Positions 48,005-59,900 of a stretch of 64,000 nt of DNA are shown here, in pieces. Every line of letters begins with the position of its first letter. The first letter of the stretch is position 1. The notes beneath the pieces were generated by a model that did no database searches, was not told where the DNA came from, and saw only the letters and a program-made list of their open reading frames with translations. The position numbers and the translations under genes are program-made. Origin of the DNA: Chaetorhynchus papuensis (lineage: Eukaryota; Chordata; Aves; Passeriformes; Rhipiduridae); NCBI GenBank assembly GCA_013396525.1, contig VWYX01000354.1:636961-700960 (forward strand), given 5' to 3'.

Positions 48005-48790
48005 GCAGAGCCTTAATGAATGTCTGGCGGTGGCGGTTTTCCCGCGGCCCGCGCTGGCCGCGCCGTGAGGGGGCTCATCCCCGGGGCTCATCCCCGGGGC
48101 GGCCGGACCGGACCCGCGGCCCAGCCCCGCCACACGGCGTCACGCGCCCCCCGCGGGCGGCCCCCCCAGCCGCGGGCCAATGGCGGCCCGGCCCCGCTCG
48201 GCCCCTCCCGCCGCCAGCCAATGGCGCGCGGGCCCTGCGAGCGGGCGGGCCGTGGGCGAGCGGCCGTTGGGCTCCTCGGGCCCCGCCCCTGTGGGCGGCG
48301 CGCGGCGCGCCCGGCCCGGCCCAGCGCGGCGGCGGCGGCGATGCGGAGCCGGGGCGAGCGGAGCCGCGGGTAGACGGAGCTGAGCCGCGCCCGCCCGTCA
48401 GGCCCGGCCGCAGGTACGAGCCGCAGTCCCGCGGGGCTCCGCGAGCTGGCGAGGGTCGCGGCGGGGGACTCTGAGGCGCGCGCGGGGCTGCGGTGCGCCG
48501 GAGGGGATTTCCCGCGGGAGGGGTCGGCTGGCGAGCGAGGGGATGCGGCAGGTGCCGGGCTGTGGCTGCTCGGTCCCGGGGGCGCGGGGGGGCGCCGGTT
48601 CCAAGATGGCCCCCGCCCCCCGCCGCCGCCTGCCCGGGTAGCCCCCCGGGAGCCGCGCCCCTGCCCGCGGGGCTCCCTCGGGCGGGCGGCTCCGTGCGGG
48701 CAGCGCCGGGTCCCGGAGACCCCCCCGCGGGCAGCGCTGGCCGCGCGGAGCGGGCGGGGGAGCTCACGGTGGATCTAATCACGGCGAGTG
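48005..48790 (+). promoter_or_regulatory. MPP7: CpG island promoter, probably MPP7
   Basis: About 780 bp of extreme G+C and CpG content between AT-rich flanks. It contains CCAAT boxes at 48177-48181 and 48218-48222 (both in CCAATGGCG context), a CRE-like GCGTCAC at 48137-48143 and GC boxes, all upstream of a plus-strand splice donor at 48413/48414. No TATA box is seen. Assignment to MPP7 rests on synteny: in human MPP7 is the next gene beyond the WAC 5' end and faces it head-to-head. No MPP7 coding exon is in the window. Confidence 0.65.
48300..48413 (+). other. MPP7: Candidate noncoding exon 1 of MPP7
   Basis: The exon would end at CCGCAG|GTACGAG (48413/48414), about 200 bp downstream of the CCAAT boxes. 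The 5' end is a guess. It would contain a short upstream ORF of 10 codons, ATG at 48341 and TAG ending at 48373. MPP7 encodes a membrane-associated guanylate kinase scaffold that works with DLG1 and LIN7 at cell junctions. Confidence 0.45.
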
Positions 48791-51700
48791 CTCCGGCTTT
48801 TAAAACCTGCCGGGCTGCCGGGATTCGTTGCGCAGAGCTCGTTCTGGCAAGTAATGGACGTGACTGAGCCATTAAGGGACACCGGGCTGCGCAGCCGGGC
48901 TCTGGAGACCTATCAGCTTCAATTTATGGGGTATCGGGAACAGGAGGCGTTTTTATGAATTGGCTGGTAATAACTTAATTCACCTGTGAAGCCAGCTCCT
49001 GTTAATGCCTACATTAAATCTGTGTGGAGCAATAAATAGTTATTAATTTGGCGTGTTGCATGTGGAGAAGGTAGATGATACTTGATGACAGAGCTAGGAA
49101 GAGCAGTAGGTGCCTTCTCATGCTAGTTGTGTGCTCTCACTTCTGAATTCCTAGCTTCGTTTTCTTTTATCTGTATTAATAACAACTCGCCTTTCTGTGT
49201 TTCCAGAGCTTTTTTATTGATTTGATTTCTTAAACAACTTCCCACATCTTTGCCTTTCCTTCCCTCTAATAAACTGTAGAATAACTTCAGAGGCAATAGC
49301 TTTCAGTGATCATAGAATCGTCAAGGTTGGAAAAGACCTTTAAGATCAAGTCCAACCATGAACCCATCAACACTATCACTGTAACCCCTAAAGCACTAAA
49401 CCATATCACCCAGCACCAGAATTCTTCTCTTTGATGAAGACTGAACAGTCTGGACAGTGGTGATCAGCATCATTAGACCTCATGGCTATCTTTGGTAGCT
49501 GAATTCAGAGTTTGTTTTTTACAGTTAGTTTTTTTGGATGAGGTTGAGGGTTCTTATTTTAAGTTTACATAGATCAAGAGCCCCATTTTAATGAGGTATG
49601 TTGTTTTGGTGTTCATTTTAAAATACAGTAATTAGAATTTTGGTATGAGGTATAATGATCCTTCAGGTCCCTTTTATGCAGGGATGCTTATATCTTGGCC
49701 ATATTTATAGAAGTATCGTAATTTACTACCACTTACTTTATTCACTTACTGAAAGTATTCTTTGTCCTTAATTGATGTGGATGATCAAATCTATTATCTC
49801 ACTTAGAATTAACATTAGGATTTTGCTAGATGTCATTGTTTGGATTGAGTAAGATTTTTTGCATTCAGGGTGTGTGATTGCATGTAACTTCTAAAAGCTG
49901 TCTTAAAGCAACAGTTAATTTAGGGTTTGTGATTGAATCGTGCAGAGCTAGGAAATGAGTGAATGAGAGTCATCAGTTTCAACTGTGCCAGTTTATTCAT
50001 CTGTATGAAAAGGAGTAAAGCAGTAACCTAAATGCTGAGGAGTTGATTTAAATTATTTCAGACATCAAATAGCTTTGGACTTTATTGTGAATGTGTTTAT
50101 ATTTACATGTGTACACTTAAAAGGAGACAGGAAATCCCGGAGCTGCAGATTGCTGTCAGCTGGGAAAGTACATCAAGGAATGGTTGCTGTATGTTTACTC
50201 TGTTCTTGTTCTCTTCTTTACACATCCACTAGCAGTACTTATTAGAAACAGGATACTGTGTCAGATGGACCTTGAACCTGAGTTAGTATTGCATTTTTGT
50301 GTTTGTAATAAAATGTTTTCTGTGTAGGAGCATGTTATTAGGAAGTTAAATTTTAAATTAGGCAGGTGTCGGAGCTGTAAGTTTTTAAGAGTACAGTATA
50401 AAAATCAATACCAGGTACAGAAAAAGCAGCCTAAGGAATATACTATTACTTTGGAAGTTTATTTGCGTTTTTGTTAACATTTTTAGGACATCCCAACACC
50501 TGATAGGAAATAGTCACAAGTATGTTTTCTAAGTGGAGAATTCCAGTCCTTTCCTGAGTGCCTTGTGGGAGTGCTGTGCTTCTCATGAAGGTGATACTGA
50601 ATCTGCTGCAACTCCCATCTTAGGATGTTGCAATGTTGTCTTTCACTGAAACTCCAGCCTTAGTTCTGCTTTCATGCTCTGAATCTCGCCTTTTTGTGTG
50701 GCAAGCACCTGGGCCACCCCTGAGCCTTTCATGTGTCTCCAGCATGTGGAAGGGAGCAGAAGGGATCTATAAAAACTCATTCAGTAGCATCTTCCCTCCA
50801 AACTGGTTCTTCTGTGTTAAGCTTTACTGTGGAACTTGCTATGATAATGAGTAAAAGCAGGAAAAAAATCCAGTCTTGCTGCTAGCAAAGTGTCTTTTAG
50901 TTTCCTTCCAGAGTATCTTTTGGAAAGTTGTTGCAGTGAGTTAAGCAAGTTTGACCATCTAGAACTACATGAATTATGTGTAGGAGTGATGAAAGCTTCC
51001 CACATAGTTGTGCTAATGCGGTTTAATCCCAGGCTGTGGTGTATATATTCTTCCTGACCTCATCTTCTGCTTGCTGCTGGTTTTTGTTTGTTAAGGAAAA
51101 GATGGAGTATATTAAATTGAGTCCTCCTAATTTTAGTCTTAGAAGTACAATAATATAGCTGAATTTATTTATACCTGCCTTCAGTGGACTGTGGACATTT
51201 CTATGACAAGTGATATCATATACTTATCTAATACAGTACCTTGCCCTGTATTACAGAAATAGACAGGGCGCAAACATTACTTAATACACTTCAAATAACT
51301 TTTACACTGCAGTATCCTTAAAAGCCCTTGACAGCCCAGACTACTAGGTCTGTCTCATGTCATGTTGCCCATATGGCAGGTCTGAGAAAGCTCTGATGCC
51401 ACATTTTTGTATTTTGCTGAACCATTTTTGAGCATTACCATGAGGTATTCAGTTAAGTTCTTTGAAATATGAGTTTTCAAAGACAGCAATAGATGATAGA
51501 TACATTGATATGCTCTTTATTTTAGCTGGCAGCCTTGCATTTGGGGAAAAACCAGGAGAAATAAAAAATAAGGCATGTCTGAATATGCACGAAACTTTGA
51601 TGTTCTTGAATATCTGCTTTCGTTATGCTTAATTACCAAAGAACACAACTTGAATTTCCCCCCTGCTTTGGTAGGCTAACAGATTCCATGTGTTCTTAAG

Positions 51701-52889
51701 CAGGATCATTAAGCAGACTAGTCCTTGGGACTCCAGGTTTTGTCCTGAAAATGTTTTATTAATCTACATTGTGAATCATGGCTAGAATCAATCTTATCTC
51801 ACAGTTGTAAGCTCTGAAGAATAGATGGGCTGCTAATATAAAAGAGTTTTCAGTACATTTTATCTCTTGGGATCCCATTTTGCTACAGTGGCCAACATCT
51901 TTATTTTTTTTTTGTCAGTGATGTAATAAGCCTACAGCAAAAAGCTCACGAAATAAACTCTTTGTTTATATTCTCAGTGACATCAGTATTTAAAGATAAT
52001 GATTGAATCAGTCCATAAACTGTAACTACAAACTGTATTAAAGAGGAGTTATATTATTTATAATACAAATTGGTGATCTGAACTGCACTGTAGTTTGCAG
52101 TGTGTGTAGGAGATGGTGTCACACGAACATTGGAGGAATAGGCCTGCCTTGACCCTGTTTTCACTGTCAGGTGCTCGCCATCCACACACCAGGGCCGCCG
52201 TGTCCTGTTCCCCACGTGTGGTCCGTGGTCTGCTGCTCCAGTTCTGCACCTCATTGCCAAGAGGAGACGTGGGGTGTTTTTAGTTTGTAGGAGGAGGAGG
52301 CAGTGCACAATGGAGTGTTGACGTTTGCTGAATGTTGATGTGCACAGCTAGTTATGGTCTGGAGGTTACTGCTGACTTTCAAAGCAGGGTAATTAGCTAT
52401 CATGAAGCAAAGAAATGAGCATCTTTACTACAGGCAAGAAGTCACAAATACTTAAAGGCTTTTTAATGTGGACACATTCAGTGTAGTGGTAGAAGACTTA
52501 CACCTAAAATTTTGTACCAGAATTTGCATATTGTTCATGTATGAAATGGGACTATATGTCTGAAGTCTTACAGATGTTTATATGTTAGATAAATCTTACC
52601 TGTACCCATTTTGAAATCATTGTTTTGCTTAATTATTATTTTAAGACCAATTTATCTAGGACAGGTGTGGAGGCAGAATAAACATGCAACTTGAAATTCT
52701 CTCTCTGCCCAGCTAAAGTAAGTCTTTTAACTTCTCGTTTCTGCAGGGCTTCATAGAGAATCAGATATTTGGAAGTTAACTACTTTAAATTTATTCTCTA
52801 ACATTTAGAATGAAAAAAATGAAAATATGTAGTATTTCCAATACTGACTAGAATGTCATATTACTATTACCCTCTCCCTTTTCTTTCAG
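48414..52889 (+). other. MPP7: Probable MPP7 first intron
   Basis: The interval between the two candidate 5' exons. It starts in the CpG island and becomes AT-rich after about 48,900. Apart from one CR1 remnant (49308-49424), I see no repeat or frame of note. Confidence 0.4.
49308..49424 (-). mobile_element. CR1 LINE 3' remnant
   Basis: TGATCATAGAATCGTCAAGG, TTGGAAAAGACCTTTAAGAT and CAAGTCCAACCATGAACCCA are the reverse complement of a CR1 3' end. The match fades after about 49420. Confidence 0.88.
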
Positions 52890-52966
52890 ACTCCATAGAT
52901 TCTCAGCTTGGCAATCTGAAAAATGCATTATCTTAAGCCCCTGTTGAAGTGAAAACAGTTATCCAG
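52890..52966 (+). other. MPP7: Candidate noncoding exon 2 of MPP7 (77 bp)
   Basis: A pyrimidine tract CCTCTCCCTTTTCTTTCAG is followed by 77 bp and a donor ATCCAG|GTAGGA. Both sites are close to consensus and exon size is typical. It cannot code through in the frame of its only ATG: a 9-codon upstream ORF (52923-52952) ends within the exon. This is what a 5' UTR exon looks like. Identity to the MPP7 leader was not tested. Confidence 0.5.
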
Positions 52967-55900
52967 GTAGGACTCCCTTGTGGTGACTCTTGCTCATTGT
53001 TTTCTGATACGGAATTAGGCTGTTGGTTGTTTTCAAAAATCCTGAGCAATAAATAGATGTGTGTAGATTAGTATTAAAGACCAAGAATAATTTCATATTG
53101 TGCTTAGTATTAATAAATAAAGCTGTGAAAGTGTTGTGCCATTATGTGGTATAAATACTTGGTATTATCTAATTGTGTATTGCTTTATTGTCTTGTAAAG
53201 ACAGTCTCTTTTTTGAGTCAAGAATGACAAAATTTTCTTATGTTATTTCATCATGCATGATAGTACAGGTTTTGAAAAAAGAGGAATGTCTTGCAAATAC
53301 AGCCAACAGTTAGTGGGGACTGACTTTGAAACATGTTGCATTATAAATTGTGTAACAAGTTTAGGGGTAGAGTAAAACTGCTTCAGAGCTACTAATTGTG
53401 TCTCATAATTTGAAAACCCACAGACCCATTTATAAAAAGAGTGTAGAAAATCTTTATTGCTTTCATAATGTATTGTTTGGTAGATTGAGCTTGGTTTAGC
53501 CAGTGAAACTGTTCTGAGAGGAACAATGTAGTTTCAGATACGAAATGCAGAGCTGCTGTTTCAGACAATATGCCATGAATGCTATCTAAAGAAACAGACT
53601 TGACATTGCTAATTATACATGAGAGTGAAGTATATTTATTTCACACGTCGATGTGACCGAATCAGAAGCTTCAGCTGGCATATGGAGAGGGTTTTTTTGT
53701 GTTTTTAGAAAACACCTTACAAGTTCAGCTGATAAAAAGCCTTGCTTATTTAACACAGTCCAGAATAGTTGCAAAACAAGAATTAAATCTGGTCTAATTC
53801 TGAATCTAAAGAAACAGTCCTGAATTTCTTCAGAGGTTTGACAGATATAGTAATGAAGATTTTCAATGGCTTAATAGATACTGCAATAGACATTTTCAAT
53901 GAATAGCTGTTCATGAGCAGTTAATTATCTCATTGTAATCTGGGTCATTTGGGAAGCTGTGAACACAGTTAACTTCTGTGTTAGGATTGCATTATAAGTG
54001 AAATGTGCATGGGGGGGATGCAAAAGCTGCATCATTTTGAAACTAGCAAGGCTGGAGAAGTGACCGAAACCAACCTCTCATTGAGCAGCTTGCTACCTAG
54101 TTAAGGTGAATGAAGGCTAAGGCTTAACAAAGGTGTGAGATCTCTCTACTCTAAATAATATCTAAAAATCTTTGCTCCTCCATTAATGCTTTCCCTCCTA
54201 CCAGCCCAAGGCAGTTAGAGCTGCTCCCACCAGGACAAACAGCAGGCCTTTGTTAGCTGCCTTGCCTGGGGCACACCCTGTCCTCGAACTGCTGCTTGCT
54301 CTCTTGCCATCTGGGAATCCCAGAGACCCTGAAAGGAGCCTTTTCCTGCCTAGTCTCCAAGGTTAACTGATTCAGTAAATCTGTGTTACCTCCAGTAACT
54401 AACCTGTGACTTCAGTCCCAGCGTTTAATTTCATATGCGGATGGGAACATCCAGTCTGTACCACAGAGCTTGTAGGCTTCTTAATCAAAGATTGGCCACT
54501 CCTCCAAGGATCCAAATCTGTGACTTTAATAACATGAAGATTATACGTGCTAGAAACTTTGTCTTGGTATTGAAATGACATTACAAGTACTACAGCCCAT
54601 CAAGTCTGAAAGGGCCCTGCTTAAGCTGCAGTTCGTGACTCCCTGCTTTGAAAGCTTGTGAGTGTTTGAAATATGATACAGACAGTGACTTGGACCACCT
54701 TCCAGCTGCCTCCACCAGTCTGAGCAAGGGTATCGAAATGGCAAGCAAACCTCAGAGGATAAAACTGTGAATGGCATGCTTTGAGCGAAGTGCTGAGGGT
54801 GCCTTTGGTCCCCCATCTGACTGCTGTGAGAGTCATGTGTCTGTGCCGTGGGACCTGGCGAGACACCCTGGGTGCTTCCCAGGGAAGACTGGCTGGCTTC
54901 AAGAAATCTTGATTGTTAAAATGGAGAGCAAAAATCATGTGCAGCAGCTGAGTACTGAGGCAAGACAGAAGTCTGTTGTCCAGCAAACACATTTTGGATT
55001 GAGTGTAGAAAAGACAGATGTTTTCCTTTGTTTAGAACCATGGCTACAACTTGCAAATGCAGATGGTTGAATGCTGTTGTAGTCTCCATCTGTTTAGAGA
55101 TGCTGGAAGATGGTGGGCATGCTGGCAGCCAGATTGAGGGAGAAACTGTCACTGGAAATAGCAGATTTCTGGACTGCAGCAGTGGAGGAAAACGTCTTCC
55201 TGGGCAGTTGGGTGTGCAAAGTTCGGCTGTGCCATGAAGGGGAGGATTCACAAGGCAGTTACTGGAGGAGGGAAGTTAAGAGGCACAAGTTACAAGTGAG
55301 TTACTGGGAGTCAAATGACGACATCAACAACTGGAGAAAAGTTGAAAACTTCATTGTGCCAGCTGTAAAGGCTTTTGCTTCCCAGAAGCTATGGAAACTG
55401 TTTTCTAATGCTATGTACTGTATTAAACATTATTTTAACTCCTGATTTCATGACATATGCATTTATTACTTAATGAAGATAATAAAGATTCCTTCTCATT
55501 AGGGCCTTTTATTGAACTTGTTCACATTGATATATGAAGACTATTAAATACCTTCATTTCCAAAGAAAAAAAGCTTGGGATGGGAACAGAAGGCTTTTAC
55601 AAACCAATACAGAAATTTGTCTGAAAAGAAGACTCTTTAGCTGACATGGTTGTGGAAGTAGAGTTTAAATATTTCAGGTACAGAAAGATATTGTGGCAGA
55701 GTTGTAAAACATACTTTTTTCCAGATACCTGATTTTAAAAGTCATGTGCAGTCATTAATATGACAAGTATTTGGATTTTGTTAAAAAACAAGTCCACATG
55801 TTCCACACAGCCCAGGAGTCTTAGGTAATACCTGTTAGGAAAGGTTTGCAAACTCAGTAACCTTTTCTCACAGTAGAAGCTGGCTGATCTGCTAATTATA

Positions 55901-56784
55901 TTTAATAAGTCATAGAATACCAAGGGAACTTAAGAAAGTTTGCCAAGTGCTCTTTTTCTTTTCATATTTAGAGAAGAGTTGGGTGGGGTGTGAGTGACCC
56001 AAATCAGTACTGACTGGTTATCATCACCTTAAATGACTGAAAAATAGTACAGAGAAACATAACCAACATGTGTAATATGAAGATGGGTCATCTCAACCCA
56101 GTAACTCTATACCAGAGAAGTGGTTCACTTCTGGCTCAACAAACCAAAGGTGGTGTTAGCTTTTTCTTATGGTCCAGAGCTAAAACATCCTGTAGGAAGA
56201 TAGGTTTAGGTAAATGCTCTGTTTAAGTGCTCTGTGAGTAGAGGCAGACAGCAATTGTTACACAGTGTTTCATTCTGTAGCTTTGTTGTGTAGGTGGACG
56301 TGTAATCGCTGATGGCTGTTGAGTAAATGTCACTTCATTAATGTTGAATTTGTATTTTACTCCTCAGACTTCCAGCTTTATCACACTATTTAATGAATTC
56401 CAGATAGCTGTTTTGACTTCCTATGGGTGATAGCAATTACACTTCAAAGAAAACAAGAGGCATTCTGGTTTCTTTTTCCAAGGACTGAGCTCACCGTTTT
56501 TGAATGCTGCTAACTTACAGCAGGGAGTTAAATGTCCTGCCTTATTAAATCACTTATTCTGTCTGCTCTGAAGCTTTCATTTAGCTTTGATATAGCATTA
56601 ATATTTAAAATGTATATATCAGTTCAATAGACACGTGCATTAGTTATCAAAACACTGCAGCTTATTAAAACAAACCTGCTGTCATCACAGGTGAGAGTCT
56701 AGAGTGACACGTAGTGCCAGGAGGTGTGTTGTACATTTTCACAAGCTGGTTAATTGGAATGGTGGGTACTTCAGGAAGAAAAAA

Positions 56785-56947
56785 CAAAAGTTGTGGATGC
56801 CTCATCCCTGACAGTGTTCAAGGCTGGATTGGATGAGGTTTTAAATGACCTGATCTAGTGGGGGGTATTCCTGCCCACAGCAGTGGAGTTGGGAACTATG
56901 TGATCTTTAAGTTCCCTTCCAACCCAAACCATTCTATGATTCTATGA
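56785..56947 (+). mobile_element. CR1 LINE 3' fragment
   Basis: The stretch from GTGGATGCCTCATCCCTGAC through GTTCAAGGCTGGATTGGATG and CCTTCCAACCCAAACCATTC ends ATTCTATGATTCTATGA, the CR1 terminal repeat. It is 5'-truncated and on the plus strand. Confidence 0.93.
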
Positions 56948-59900
56948 AAAAACCACCAATTTGGTAATATGAATGGAGTATCTCCAGATTCTTGACAAGA
57001 AAATGTACATGCATGCACATTAATATGGTCTAAGACTAACAAACCATAGTAACAGGGAAGTATTAAGTAATTGGACCTTCTGTGTCTGTTTGGTGTGTTT
57101 GTATTAATCTGCTGTGTCAGAGCAGCTACATGTTTTAATTGAGATTTCTTACATTTGCCCACATTGTAAAGATCTAAGTAATAAATTTAGTTATCCTCAG
57201 TTGTCTGGAAGCAAATCTCGTCTTGTGTGTGATACTTACGGTTAGACATTTGTTTAGCTGCTAATTTGCAGCTCATAAGGTCGCTCAGCAGTGGGTTAAA
57301 AATAAGAGTGTGTCTTTCTTCCCGTGCCTGCACAGGCATGGTTGGAGTTGCTGCGGTCCGTCTGCAGGATTCCAGCACGCTTCTGTTGCTCCTGGCTCCC
57401 AGGCTACAAGGACAGTGTCCTCACTACAGAGGCCAGACATCTTCACCCCTGTCCTTGCTCTGGGGTGCTTCTCATTCACTGGCAAGTCAAATCCAAGTGC
57501 TGATTTCCCTTATTTTTAGGTGTGCATTTGAGAGGACAGTGAGCCAAGAGTTAACCTTCCCTTTGTGCCCTCTAATTAGTGCGGGCCTCACAACCCATGT
57601 GCTGGCCATCACACATAAATGAAAAGCATACTGTCACCTTCCTTTCTCAAGCAGGGCTAGGTTTTGGTTCTACTTTAACAACTGTTAGTATCTCTCTACT
57701 GTTGTTCCTTATATCACTTCCAGAATAGTGGAGATTAGGAGAATATCTTCCTCTGTATATATGTTACTGCCTTTAGAAAGAAATAGATCTCTCTGTAGTT
57801 CTTGGAATGCTTTTTAGAGGCATTAAATAATATATTGTTCTGAATTAGTAAGTGATAATATGACCTTTTCTTCTTGAGAACTCATTCTTGAGTAGTATGC
57901 CAAGATGTTATCTCCTCACTTGAATGCTTGACTAGAGATCTGAGATTTGATATGGGTGTGTGTGACAGGCACACATAGCCTGCCTTCCCAATGGAGAAGT
58001 AAGAACATGCCACAGCCTGACGGAAAGCCTAATGTCTAATTACCTTGTGCTAAATCTTGTGATGTTTTTTACCGTGTTGTAATAGGAAACGTAATCCAAA
58101 ATCCAGTGTTTACATGTTGCAGATCCCCTCACAAATCTAGAAACTAGAAGTTACAAACACATGGGAAACTTTGTAGTTATCTTTTTTAGTTAGATTTTTT
58201 TTTTTCAGGGGGATTGGATGTTTCTACGTGTAAACTCTTTCTCATATGCACATCTACTATACATAAAAATTCTTTCATGGTGTATGTTTTAAGTACAAGA
58301 CCGTCCTCACTGCAAGGAGACTGAATGTGTGTGGGTATATGTGTGCATCTGCAGCTGTTACCAAGGGAAACATTTGACCTTGGGTTTCAGATGATTGTTG
58401 CATCAAACCTCTCCCACTAATGAGTCTTCCCCACCTTCCTCTTCAGTGAAACCTTTCTCAGGCTGGGGAAAAAAGCAAGAAAAGTGACAAGGTGCAGAAA
58501 GGAAAATGTCAGATGCTTGCCATTCTTTTTGTAGAACCTACACATTTCAGGAGAATTTCCTGAACTTCTGCTGGAGGGGAACAGGGAAGTAGTCCTGGAA
58601 ATAGTAAAGCTAAAGGAAAAGCTCATCTAATCCACTGGATCCTACAGGAATCTTGTAACAAAAGGTGGATGGTAAAAACTTTAAATAAAAGCCTCTTTTT
58701 AAGGGGTCAAGGGATGAGCTATTTGGGTCACCAGGTAAGGAACTGGCTTCAGCCCCGACATGAATTGATGTAGTGGTACCACTGCCTAGGTCAGTGGTTC
58801 CCAGTCAGCAAGTTGCATTGTCATGGGGCATAGCGTTTGTTCTGTGTTTCCTTTTCTTTGTTAGACAATGCTGAAGAGAGAACAAACAGTATTGTCAGGC
58901 TGGCTTGGACTTCTCCTGGGAGTAGTTCTGTCATTGATGCTGAGACATTTCCTCCATGTAGCTAAACTGGGCTGTGTTCTGGCAGTCAAGGTGAGGCAGA
59001 TTTCTTTTTCTGTTGCTGATGTCTTATCAGAGGGTTCCTGATCTGACCTGTTTTCATGGGAGTCTTTGCTGTGACTTGGCATGGGATTGAACCGCTCCCA
59101 GAATGTCCTATGTAGTTTTACAAACTTGGAATTAAATTTAAATGAAGAAGAAGAACCTTGCCAATAAAAACTGCGGGTTTGTGTGACCATCAGCCTGAAG
59201 CCTAGCATAAACATCTGTACCTGAGATCCTGAGATCCCCTAGTCATATTTCCAAGATAGTATTTCAGAAACTATTGTTTCAAAATAATGTACTAAAAAAT
59301 GGCTGTGCTACTTGGGACACAGCATTTCTTTGCTGTCATTGCAGTGACATTGCAAAATAATTCAGGCTGCCTGGAAACTGGCTGGAGTGAGTGTAGGAGA
59401 GTAATCAGAATATTTGAAAGGGAATTCTGTAAATTGTTTGTGGGTGCAGCTTGGAAGAAGCAGAAGACACATAGCCAAGAATATTTTGAGATAGGTATAG
59501 TTCTTAATATCTGCGTGTTTTCTGAGTGCTCTAAGTTAGTTTTGTATAAAGAGCTTTTCCTTTTGTATGCTTTGCTTACAGTGTTTCTGAAGAGTTCAGT
59601 TGCCTTTTTTAATGCTTACCTTAAGGGAAAGACCTTTTGTGATACAAAATATTTTTGGTAACTTTATTCCACTTTAAGGTAAGTTTCTGCAAAAATGAAT
59701 AACACTTCAAGCAATTTGTGTATTTACAATTTTGTAATAGTTAGAGAATTGAAAACCAGTAAAAATAGATTTCATCCTCCAGTTTATCTACTTTTGTATC
59801 AGACTGCTGAATGTCAAAATTTTATTGTCAGAGGGCCTATATATTATATTGTTGTAGTTTTGTATTTTGCTATCTAACCTTGTGGCAAAATAATCAAAAT

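Noticed and set aside
48075..48872. 265-codon minus-strand frame in the second CpG island
   Set aside because: Ala/Pro/Arg/Gly-rich frame produced by extreme GC content; frames on both strands look alike.
56360..56395. TTCCAGCTTTATCACAC considered as the MPP7 initiator exon
   Set aside because: There is no ATG in place and the following codons do not give the MPP7 N-terminus.
58790..58815. GGTCAGTGGTTCCCAGTC resembling a hAT/Charlie terminal repeat
   Set aside because: No matching inverted end or 8-bp duplication was found nearby.
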